This document shows, in pieces, positions 16,819 to 22,991 of a stretch of DNA of 64,000 bases. A program made the translations under genes and the position numbers. Below the pieces are notes generated by a model. That model had not been told where the DNA came from, did no database searches, and saw only the letters and a list, made by a program, of their open reading frames with translations. Positions within the stretch are counted from its first letter, which is position 1. Every line of letters begins with the position of its first letter. Source of the stretch: Streptomyces bacillaris (GTDB taxonomy: Bacteria > Actinomycetota > Actinomycetes > Streptomycetales > Streptomycetaceae); contig NZ_CP029378.1 in the NCBI RefSeq assembly GCF_003268675.1, positions 6,262,001 to 6,326,000 on the forward strand, given 5' to 3'.

Positions 16819-16877
16819 ACATCATGACTGACCCGGACCCTTAAACGTGCCGGCGTGCCCGATGGGCGGCACACTCA

Positions 16878-16908
16878 GGGCCCGGAGGCCGGCTACGCCT
16901 CCGGGCCC
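16878..16908. terminator. Strong bidirectional terminator
   Basis: GGGCCCGGAGGC (16878-16889) and its exact complement GCCTCCGGGCCC (16897-16908) with a 7-base loop. It ends the ncRNA region on the plus strand. On the minus strand it overlaps the last codons and stop of the peptidase-like gene. Confidence 0.85.
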
Positions 16909-17540
16909 GCTCCCGTTCCCGGGGCCTCCGCCGCTCCCAGCGACACGCCCCGCCCCGCGAAGAACCGCTCGAACTCCGCCACCGGCAGCACGGCCGCGCG
17001 CGTCCCGGCGTCCGTCCCCGACGGGTTGTGGAAGTGGAGGCCGGACCCGTCGGCCGTCCGGGTGGTCACCAGCACCAGATGCCCGCCCCGCCCCGGAGCC
17101 GGTCGCTCCGGATGCCGGATCCCGTAGTGGACGGAGACCAGCACGGTCCGGCCCGCGTCCAGCAGCCCCGGGATCTCGTCCACGCCCAGGTGCCGGTGGA
17201 CCGTGGCCTCGCGCCCGTACACCTCGCCGACGTACTCCGCGAAGGGCGCGTAGACCAGTCCCCGGATCGTTCCGTCCGCGTCCTCCGTGTACGCCCCGTA
17301 CTTCAGAGCCCCGTCCCGCAGCTCGAACAGCGAAGGGGCACCGGCGCCGAGCGCCATGCGCAGGCAGGTCATACCGCACAGATGACCTGCCCAGCGCGCG
17401 TACTCGCCGGGCGACGACGCCCCCGACTCCGCCCAGCCCGGGTCCTCGGCCGGGTCGAGACCGCCCTTCACGATCGCCCCCACCAACTCCGGCGTGGCGA
17501 ACTGGGTGTGGACGGGGACGGAGCAGAGGGCACAGGTCAC
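16893..17540 (-). CDS. C39-like cysteine-peptidase-fold protein
   Basis: 215 residues from GTG 17540. The papain-like triad pattern is visible as GMTCLRMAL (Cys at about 59), RGGHLVLVTT (His) and HFHNPSG (Asn), which fits C39-like/peptidase_C39_2 proteins. There is no signal peptide, so it probably acts in the cytoplasm; whether it is a peptidase or a transpeptidase-like tailoring enzyme is open. The start overlaps the aminotransferase stop as GTGA, so the two are translationally coupled. It also carries several extra Cys near the N terminus (CALC). Confidence 0.75.
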   Translation of the reverse strand: MTCALCSVPVHTQFATPELVGAIVKGGLDPAEDPGWAESGASSPGEYARWAGHLCGMTCLRMALGAGAPSLFELRDGALKYGAYTEDADGTIRGLVYAPFAEYVGEVYGREATVHRHLGVDEIPGLLDAGRTVLVSVHYGIRHPERPAPGRGGHLVLVTTRTADGSGLHFHNPSGTDAGTRAAVLPVAEFERFFAGRGVSLGAAEAPGTGAGPEA

Positions 17541-18748
17541 TGGCGATATCCGTTCAGGAAGCGGCCGATGCGGCTGATCGCCGAGTCGAGGTCGTCGGCG
17601 TACGGCAGGGTCAGGATGCGGAAGTGGTCCGGGCGCGGCCAGCTGAAGCCCGTGCCCTGCACCACCTGGATCTTCTCGCGCAACAGCAGGTCCAGCACGA
17701 ACTTCTCGTCGTCGACGATGGGGTGCACCTTCGGATCGATGCGCGGGAACGCGTACAGCGCGCCCTTCGGCTTCACGCACGAGACCCCGGGGATCTCGTT
17801 CAGCCGCTCCCACGCCCGGTTCCGCTGCTCGTGCAGCCTGCCGCCCGGCGCCACCAACTCCCGGATGGACTGCCGCCCGCCGAGCGCGGCCTGGATGGCG
17901 TACTGCGCGGGCGCGTTGGGGCAGAGCCGCATGGAGGCCAGCATGGTCAGGCCCTCCAGATAGTTGCGGGCGTGCTGCCGCGGCCCGGAGACCACCATCC
18001 AGCCGGAGCGGAACCCCGCCACCCGGTACGTCTTCGAGAGCCCGCTGAAGGTGAGGCAGACCAGGTCCGGGGCGAGGACGGCCGCGCTGTGGTGCTCGGC
18101 GCCGTCGTACAGGATCTGGTCGTAGATCTCGTCCGCGAAGACCATCAGATTGTGCCGACGGGCCAGATCCAGAATGCCTTCGAGGATCTCGCGCGGATAG
18201 ACCGCGCCCGTCGGGTTGTTCGGGTTGATGATCACGACGGCCTTGGTGCGATCGGTGATCTTCGACGCCATGTCGGCGAGGTCCGGGTTCCAGTCGGAGC
18301 CCTCGTCGCAGATGTAGTGCACGGCCTTGCCGCCCGCGAGCGTGGTCACCGCCGTCCAGAGCGGGAAGTCCGGGGCCGGGATCAGCACCTCGTCGCCGTC
18401 CTCCAGCAGCGCCTGAACGGCCATCGAGATCAGCTCGGAGACTCCGTTGCCCAGGAAGACGTCGTCCACGCCGACCTCGGTCAGCCCCATGGACTGGTAG
18501 CGCTGGGCCACCGCCCGCCGCGCGGAGAGGATGCCGCGCGAATCGGTGTAGCCGTGGGCCCGGGGCAGCATCCGGATCATGTCCTGGACGATCTCCTCCG
18601 GCGCCTCGAAGCCGAAGAGTGCCGGGTTGCCCGTGTTGAGCCGGAGCACGCTGTGGCCCGCCTCCTCCAGGGCGTTGGCGTGCTCGATGACCGGGCCCCG
18701 GATCTCGTAACAGACCTCGTTGAGCTTGCTGGACTGCCGGAACTCCAT
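17537..18748 (-). CDS. Pyridoxal-phosphate aminotransferase (alanine aminotransferase AlaA-like)
   Basis: 403 residues, the usual length of fold-type I class I/II aminotransferases. Recognisable are RLNTGNPALFGF at the N terminus, GHGYTDSRG-type PYSDSRG region (HGYTDSRGILSAR), INPNNPTGAVYPREIL, the PLP-binding lysine in FSGLSKTYRVAGFRSGWM, and a C-terminal RILTLPYADDL segment. The close similarity in layout to E. coli AlaA suggests glutamate-pyruvate transamination. The promoter region faces an HxlR regulator gene across an 86-base spacer with paired CTTGG/CCAAG half-sites, so repression by that regulator is plausible. Confidence 0.9.
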   Translation of the reverse strand: MEFRQSSKLNEVCYEIRGPVIEHANALEEAGHSVLRLNTGNPALFGFEAPEEIVQDMIRMLPRAHGYTDSRGILSARRAVAQRYQSMGLTEVGVDDVFLGNGVSELISMAVQALLEDGDEVLIPAPDFPLWTAVTTLAGGKAVHYICDEGSDWNPDLADMASKITDRTKAVVIINPNNPTGAVYPREILEGILDLARRHNLMVFADEIYDQILYDGAEHHSAAVLAPDLVCLTFSGLSKTYRVAGFRSGWMVVSGPRQHARNYLEGLTMLASMRLCPNAPAQYAIQAALGGRQSIRELVAPGGRLHEQRNRAWERLNEIPGVSCVKPKGALYAFPRIDPKVHPIVDDEKFVLDLLLREKIQVVQGTGFSWPRPDHFRILTLPYADDLDSAISRIGRFLNGYRQ

Positions 18749-18777
18749 GCGGTGCCTCCCCGAGTCGAACTGCGATA

Positions 18778-18803
18778 CTTGGTTTTACCAAGCTGGAGCT
18801 TGG
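18778..18803. promoter_or_regulatory. Operator-like inverted repeats between aminotransferase and HxlR genes
   Basis: CTTGG (18778-18782), 5 bases, CCAAG (18788-18792) and again AGCTTGG: bases 18788-18803 read CCAAGCT-GG-AGCTTGG. Three CTTGG/CCAAG half-sites are thus spaced 5 and 6 bases apart over both divergent promoters, as expected for an autoregulating dimeric winged-helix regulator. Confidence 0.55.
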
Positions 18804-18821
18804 AAAGTCCAACAACATGTC

Positions 18822-18827
18822 TAGACT
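18822..18827 (+). promoter_or_regulatory. -10 element TAGACT of the HxlR gene
   Basis: TTGGAA (18800-18805), 16 bases, TAGACT (18822-18827), then 7 bases to ATG 18835. This implies a leaderless transcript. The -35 element overlaps the last operator half-site. Confidence 0.55.
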
Positions 18828-18834
18828 GCGTCGT

Positions 18835-19512
18835 ATGCCACGTCAGCAGCCCGCCGCCCAACGCCCCGTCAGACGCCGGAGCTACGACCAGTTCTGCGCC
18901 TCCGCCCGCGCCCTCGACTCCGTGGGCGACCGGTGGACGCTGCTGATCGTCCGCGAACTGCTCGCCGGACCCCGCCGCTACACCGACCTCCACGCCGATC
19001 TGCCCGGCGTCTCCACCGACGTCCTGGCCTCCCGCCTCAAGGACATGGAGCAGGGCGGCCTCGCCGTGCGCCGCAAGCTCCCGCCGCCAGCCGCCGCCTC
19101 GGTCTACGAACTGACCGAGCGCGGCCACGGTCTGCTCCCCGTCCTCACCGCCCTGGCCGAGTGGGGCGCCCCGGCCCTCACCGAACGCCGCCCCACCGAC
19201 GCCGTACGCGCCCACTGGTTCGCCCTGCCCCTGCTGCGCGCACTCGCCGGGCTCACCCAGGAGGGCGTCCTCGAAGTCTGTCTGGACGAGGGCGAGTTCC
19301 ACGTCCGTACGGGAGGGGGCGCGGCGGCCGGGCCGGAGGGCGAGCCGTACGGATTCGGCCCGGCACCCCGGCCCGACGCCCGCATCACCCTCGACGCCGA
19401 ACTCTGCCTGGAGCTGGGGCGCGGCGAGGTCACCCTCGCGGAGGCGGTCAAGGGCGGGCGGATCGAGGTGACGGGGGAGGGGCCGCTCGCCGCCGAGCTG
19501 CGGGGCGGGTGA
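18835..19512 (+). CDS. HxlR-family winged helix-turn-helix regulator
   Basis: 225 residues. The HxlR domain runs from YDQFCASARALDSVGDRWTLLIVRELLAGPRRYTDL to YELTERGHGLLPVLTALAEWG (about residues 20-115), with the family's GDRWTLLIVREL and SRLKDMEQGGL signatures. The C-terminal 100 residues form an extra SCP2-like/effector-type domain common in Streptomyces members. The ATG at 18835 was chosen over the ATG at 18817 because the TANNNT -10 element lies between them. It is divergent to the aminotransferase gene and probably controls it and itself. No cysteine redox sensor pair is obvious apart from single cysteines. Confidence 0.85.
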   Translation: MPRQQPAAQRPVRRRSYDQFCASARALDSVGDRWTLLIVRELLAGPRRYTDLHADLPGVSTDVLASRLKDMEQGGLAVRRKLPPPAAASVYELTERGHGLLPVLTALAEWGAPALTERRPTDAVRAHWFALPLLRALAGLTQEGVLEVCLDEGEFHVRTGGGAAAGPEGEPYGFGPAPRPDARITLDAELCLELGRGEVTLAEAVKGGRIEVTGEGPLAAELRGG

Positions 19513-19564
19513 GGCGCGCGGGGCCGTGGCTTCCGGGTGGTGTCCGGCGGGCTGTGGCTCCGGG

Positions 19565-19660
19565 CTGGGATCTCCGGGTCGGGACCTCCGATCCGTGTTC
19601 TCCGGTTCCGTGTTCTCCGGATCCATGGTCTCCGGTCCGTGGCCTCCGGCATGGATGATG
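19565..19660. repeat. 14-15 bp degenerate tandem repeats before the kinase-like gene
   Basis: About six copies of a unit like GTGTTCTCCGGTTCC (core TCTCCGG) run up to the start region of the kinase-like gene. They fill the 138-base spacer after the HxlR stop. Confidence 0.75.
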
Positions 19661-20310
19661 GGGGCGTGCGACTCGAAGCGATCACCTGGGAACGGCTGGC
19701 CGGTGAGCTGGCCCGGCACGCGGACGGCCTGACCGCCCCCGACGGATCACCCCGGCCCGCTTTCGGCATCGACGGTGCCCCGGCCGCCCGCACCGCCGAC
19801 CTGGCCGAACGCGTCGCCGATGAACTGCGGCTGCGCGGCCGCTCGGTGCTCGTGGTCCCCACCGAGGGGTTCCTGCGCCCGGCGAGCCTGCGGTTCGAGT
19901 ACGGGAGGGAGGACCCGGACTCGTACGCGGACAGCTGGTTCGACACGGGCGCGCTCTGGCGCGAGGTGTTCGGGCCGCTGGAGGCGGGCGGCTCCGGACG
20001 GGTGCTGCCCGACCTGTGGGACCCGGTGACGGACCGGGCCACGCGCACCCCGTACCGGGAGGTGCCGGAGGGCGGGGTGGTGATCGTGCACGGGCCGCTG
20101 CTGCTCGGCCACTGGTTCCCGTTCGCGCTGAGCGTCCATGTGCGGCTCTCGGAGGGCGCGTTGCGACGGCGCACGCCGGAGGCGGAGCGGTGGACGCTGC
20201 CCGCCTTCGCCCGGTACGAGGAGGAGGCGGCGCCCGCCGAACGCGCGGACGTGGTCGTGCGCGCCGACGACCCGGGGCATCCGGCGTGGTCGGGGGTGGG
20301 CGAGTCCTAG
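19651..20310 (+). CDS. Uridine-kinase-like protein with degenerate P-loop
   Basis: 219 residues from ATG 19651; GTG 19666 is an equally plausible start. The overall layout is that of the uridine/nucleoside kinase-like family in Streptomyces. It shows AFGIDGAPAARTADLA at the P-loop position, a VLVVPTEGFLRPASLRFEYGR segment matching the substrate-binding DxFxRP region, DPDSYADSWFDTGALWREV, and VVIVHGPLLLGHWFPF. The Gly-Lys-Ser/Thr of the Walker A motif is missing, so ATP binding may be altered or lost. The spacers on both sides are tandem repeats. Confidence 0.6.
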   Translation: MDDGGVRLEAITWERLAGELARHADGLTAPDGSPRPAFGIDGAPAARTADLAERVADELRLRGRSVLVVPTEGFLRPASLRFEYGREDPDSYADSWFDTGALWREVFGPLEAGGSGRVLPDLWDPVTDRATRTPYREVPEGGVVIVHGPLLLGHWFPFALSVHVRLSEGALRRRTPEAERWTLPAFARYEEEAAPAERADVVVRADDPGHPAWSGVGES

Positions 20311-20430
20311 GGGCTTGAGGCGACCGTCCGGTGTGGGGGCTCAGCGGTCCGCGGGAGGCCGGGGCGGTTCCGGGCGCCCGCTTCCGTCCGACTGTTCCGG
20401 CTGTTCCGACTACCGGCCGCGCGGGAGGCT

Positions 20431-20541
20431 GCCGCCGTGGCGACTACGGGCGTGGCCGGCCGCCCACGTGGCGGCTATGGGGATGGCCGGCCGCCCACCG
20501 TGGCGACTACGGGGGCGGCCTCCCGCCCACCGTGGCGACCG
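20431..20541. repeat. 31-bp tandem repeats at the 3' end of the PfkB kinase gene
   Basis: Units starting near 20431, 20459, 20490 and 20521 share the pattern GCCGCCCACCGTGGCGACTA. The unit at 20521 lies in the kinase coding region, the one at 20490 spans its stop (20507-20509) and the others lie beyond it. The coding end appears to have been copied into the spacer. There is no CRISPR-like spacer variation between units. Confidence 0.8.
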
Positions 20542-21499
20542 CCTCGGCCCCGGCCCGGCAGCCCTCCACCGCGGCGGTCCGGTCGTCCGCCCCGGCCAGC
20601 ACGGCCGCGAGGAACCCGCCGGTGAACGCGTCGCCCGCGCCCGTGGAGTCGACCGGGACGGGGACCGGCCGGGCACCGACCTGTCCCGTCACCCGGCCCC
20701 CGGCCGCCACCACCGCGCCCCCGCCGCCCAGGGTGACGACGACCCGGGGGAACGTACGGCTCAACTCGGCCGCCGACTCGGCCGGTTCGGGCAGCCCGGT
20801 CAGCAGCCGGGCCTCGTCCGCGTTCGGCAGCAGCAGCTCGGCGCCCTCGGCGTACTCCAGGAACCGTTTCGGGCCCAGCTCCGCCAGGAACCCCGCCGAC
20901 GCCGGGTCCACGCTCACCGGAACCCCGCGCTCCAGGGCGGTCCCGAGGGCGAGCAGGGCGGCGGCGCGGCTGGTGGCGGCGAACAGGAGGTAGCCGGAGA
21001 GGTGCAGCCACCCCATGCCGTCGAGCATCGAGGGCGCGAAGTCCTCGGCGGCGAGCCGCAGGACGGCCCCGCTGTCGGTGAGGAACGTCCGCTCGGCGGC
21101 GGCGTCCACCAGCGCGATGACCGTCGCCGTCGCCACCTCGTCGTCCACCGCCAGCAGCGCCCGCACCCCGGCCCGCTCCAGCGCCTCCCGGTGCCAGTCG
21201 GCGGACTCCGCCCCGGCCCGGGCCAGCAGCGCCACCTCCCGGCACCCCGAACGCACCGCCCAGCAGGCGACGTTGGCCCCCGCGCCACCGGGCACGCTCC
21301 GGATCCGGGCGGCGGTGTCCGTGCCGTGGACGAGCGGGGAGCCGTGCAGCGCCACGACATCCGTGACCACGTCCCCGACCACGAGGAGCCCGCGCCCCGG
21401 GGCGGGGACGGCACCGCTGTCTGCCCGGGGGAGGTCCACCGTACGTCCGTCATTCCCGGGGAGGTTCACCGTACGGCTGCCCCTGTCGGGGAGGTTCAC
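20507..21499 (-). CDS. PfkB-family carbohydrate kinase, probable pseudouridine kinase
   Basis: 330 residues from GTG 21499, overlapping the psuG stop as GTGA. Ribokinase-fold signatures: GLLVVGDVVTDVVA near the N terminus, PGGAGANVACWAV (signature 1 region) and DSTGAGDAFTGGFLAAVLAG (signature 2 with catalytic Asp). Placed directly after psuG, it most likely phosphorylates pseudouridine to the 5'-phosphate for cleavage by PsuG (PsuK role, inferred from context). The first 30 codons are three 30-base repeats, each with an in-frame GTG, so the start could also be 21469 or 21439. The C terminus lies in another repeat. Confidence 0.82.
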   Translation of the reverse strand: MNLPDRGSRTVNLPGNDGRTVDLPRADSGAVPAPGRGLLVVGDVVTDVVALHGSPLVHGTDTAARIRSVPGGAGANVACWAVRSGCREVALLARAGAESADWHREALERAGVRALLAVDDEVATATVIALVDAAAERTFLTDSGAVLRLAAEDFAPSMLDGMGWLHLSGYLLFAATSRAAALLALGTALERGVPVSVDPASAGFLAELGPKRFLEYAEGAELLLPNADEARLLTGLPEPAESAAELSRTFPRVVVTLGGGGAVVAAGGRVTGQVGARPVPVPVDSTGAGDAFTGGFLAAVLAGADDRTAAVEGCRAGAEAVATVGGRPPP

Positions 21500-21506
21500 C
21501 GTACGG
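21430..21506. repeat. 30-bp tandem repeats over the psuG/kinase junction
   Basis: Three copies, read on the minus strand as CGTACGGTGAACCTCCCC plus 12 variable bases, place GTG at 21499, 21469 and 21439. The spacing is exactly 30 bases, so all three starts share the kinase frame. The first copy contains the psuG stop codon. Confidence 0.88.
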
Positions 21507-22428
21507 CCGCTGCCGCGGCGATCTCCGCCGCCAGCCGTACGTTCCCGCGCACCGCCGCCAGGTTCGCCTCCAGCGACGCGCTCTCGGTCCGCCGCATCAA
21601 CTGGTCCAGCAGGAACGGGGTCACGCCCTGCCCGGTGATCCCGCGCTCCCGGCACGCGTCGAGCGCCTCCGCCAGCACCCGGTCGTGCAGGGCGGGGTCC
21701 AACTGGTCCGCTTCCGGTACGGGGTTGGCGACGATCAGCGCCGCCTCCGGGCCGCCCAGCGCCTCCTTAGCCCGCACCACCTCCACCACCTCCCCGGGGC
21801 TGTGCACGGTCCAGTCGACCGGGTGGCCCGAGCTGCTCAGATAGAAGCCCGGGAAGTGCGTGGTTTTGTAGCCGACGATGCCCACCCCCAGGGTCTCCAG
21901 CCGCTGGAGCGTGGCGGGGACGTCGAGGATCGACTTCACCCCCGCGCAGACCACCGTGATCCCGGTCCGGGCGAGCAGCCGCAGATCGGCGGACTCGTCC
22001 TGGTTCTCGGCCCACTCCCGGTGTACGCCCCCGAGCCCGCCGGTGGCGAAGAAGCGCAGCCCCGCCCGCGCCGCCAGGAACGCGGTCGCGGAGACCGTCG
22101 TCGCTCCGCTCGCCCCGAGCGCGAGCGCGGCGGCCAGATCGCGGTGGCCCAGCTTCCGGACCGCCGGATCGGTGGCTACCCGCTCCAACTGGTCCTTCTC
22201 CAGCCCCACATGGGCCCGGCCGTCCAGCACGGCGATGGTGGCCGGGACCGCCCCGGCGGACCGGACGATCCCTTCCAGTTCGAGCGCCACCCGGAGGTTG
22301 CGGGGGCGCGGCAGCCCGTGCGCGATGATCGTCGACTCCAGGGCCACGACGGGGAGGCCGTCGGCCAGGGCCGCGCGTACCTCGGCGGAGAGGACCGGCT
22401 CGTAGGAGGTGTCGATGTTCTGTGGCAT
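21496..22428 (-). CDS. psuG: Pseudouridine-5'-phosphate glycosidase
   Basis: 310 residues from ATG 22428. The signature regions VALESTIIAHGLPRPRN, the conserved GHRDLAAALALGASGATTVSAT, RFFATGGLGGVHR and VGYKTTHFPGFYL are all present, as is the C-terminal TPFLLDQL. PsuG reversibly splits the C-C glycosidic bond of pseudouridine 5'-phosphate to uracil and ribose 5-phosphate. The Lys in the KSILDVPATLQRLE region fits the Schiff-base lysine. It is followed, with overlap, by a PfkB kinase that should supply its substrate, so the pair forms a pseudouridine salvage/degradation operon. Confidence 0.95.
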   Translation of the reverse strand: MPQNIDTSYEPVLSAEVRAALADGLPVVALESTIIAHGLPRPRNLRVALELEGIVRSAGAVPATIAVLDGRAHVGLEKDQLERVATDPAVRKLGHRDLAAALALGASGATTVSATAFLAARAGLRFFATGGLGGVHREWAENQDESADLRLLARTGITVVCAGVKSILDVPATLQRLETLGVGIVGYKTTHFPGFYLSSSGHPVDWTVHSPGEVVEVVRAKEALGGPEAALIVANPVPEADQLDPALHDRVLAEALDACRERGITGQGVTPFLLDQLMRRTESASLEANLAAVRGNVRLAAEIAAAAAVR

Positions 22429-22519
22429 GTCCCCATCCCTGTCGCGGGCGGGAGGGCCGCAAACCACGGGGGGACGGGTTCCGGCCCGTCCTGGTGGCGG
22501 GTCGGCCGGAAGTGGTCGC

Positions 22520-22525
22520 TAAGGT
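22520..22525 (+). promoter_or_regulatory. -10 element TAAGGT, leaderless cupin gene
   Basis: TAAGGT ends 8 bases before ATG 22534 with no ribosome-binding site between them. Confidence 0.45.
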
Positions 22526-22533
22526 GACCGGCC

Positions 22534-22896
22534 ATGACGACAAACGACCAGGCCCCCGCCTCCTTCGCCGTACACATCCCGGACGCCGACCTCGAACCGG
22601 AGCCCCTCGATCCGGCCCAGATCGTCTCGGGCGAGCCCGTGGTGACGGGCAAGGTGCTGTGGGAGTCCGCCGACGGCAGGCAGGTGCGCGGGATCTGGCA
22701 GATCACCCCGGGCGTGGTCACCGACACCGAGGCGAACGAGCTGTTCGTGGTCGTCAGCGGACGGGCGACCGTGGCGGTCGAGGGCGGCGCGACCCTGGAG
22801 ATCGGGCCGGGGGACGCCTGCGTACTGCGCGAGGGCGACCGGACGACCTGGACGGTCCACGAGACGCTCCGCAAGGCGTACCACATCAGCCTCTGA
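22534..22896 (+). CDS. Small cupin-fold protein
   Basis: 120 residues. A single cupin_3 (DUF861-type) barrel: RGIWQITPGVVTDTEANELFVVVSGRATVAVEGGATLEIGPGDACVLREGDRTTWTVHETLRKAYHI. The two classical cupin motifs are recognisable, but the metal-binding His pattern is incomplete. It may therefore be a non-enzymatic or binding member, similar to those near ethanolamine-utilisation and (S)-ureidoglycine genes. It is divergent to psuG across a 105-base spacer. Its stop codon is the first of a run of CTCTGAGGT repeats. Confidence 0.8.
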   Translation: MTTNDQAPASFAVHIPDADLEPEPLDPAQIVSGEPVVTGKVLWESADGRQVRGIWQITPGVVTDTEANELFVVVSGRATVAVEGGATLEIGPGDACVLREGDRTTWTVHETLRKAYHISL

Positions 22897-22947
22897 GGTC
22901 TCTGAGGTCTCTGAGACAGCCTCTGAGCTCTCTGAGGCCTGCGAGGT
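22888..22947. repeat. 9-bp repeats carrying stop codons after the cupin gene
   Basis: CTCTGAGGT or one-or-two-base variants begin at 22891, 22900, 22909, 22921 and 22930. Each contains TGA, and the first supplies the real stop of the cupin gene. A 30-base higher-order copy (22888-22917 and 22918-22947) is also visible. Confidence 0.85.
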
Positions 22948-22991
22948 TCGCGGTGGGAAGGCTCCCGAGAGGCACGGGCGCCTTCGCACCC

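Larger units (their letters stand above)
16517..16850 (+). ncRNA. Candidate structured ncRNA with two tandem permuted tRNA-like domains
   Basis: This non-coding stretch lies between the DUF7873-like stop and the convergent peptidase-like gene. It contains two full cloverleaf-capable elements (16602-16672 and 16749-16818) plus flanking helices. GGAG/CAAG at 16565-16574 can pair with 16689-16696 to close the first element. Bases 16732-16740 can pair with 16832-16840 (8 of 9 pairs) to close the second. Small hairpins GCGC-GAGGA-GCGC (16559-16571) and CAAGCT/AGCTTG (16571-16590) lie 5' of them; the second of these competes with the first closing helix. A strong terminator follows at 16878-16908. 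Exact transcript ends are unknown. Confidence 0.7.

Noticed and set aside
16720..16840. A Ro60-binding Y RNA motif near the second tRNA-like element
   Set aside because: CGAACG is present but the usual GGUC-type helix partner is not convincingly placed, and no Ro60 gene is in the window.
20431..20541. CRISPR-like array
   Set aside because: Repeats are contiguous, with no unique spacers and no cas genes; they are tandem duplications of a gene end.
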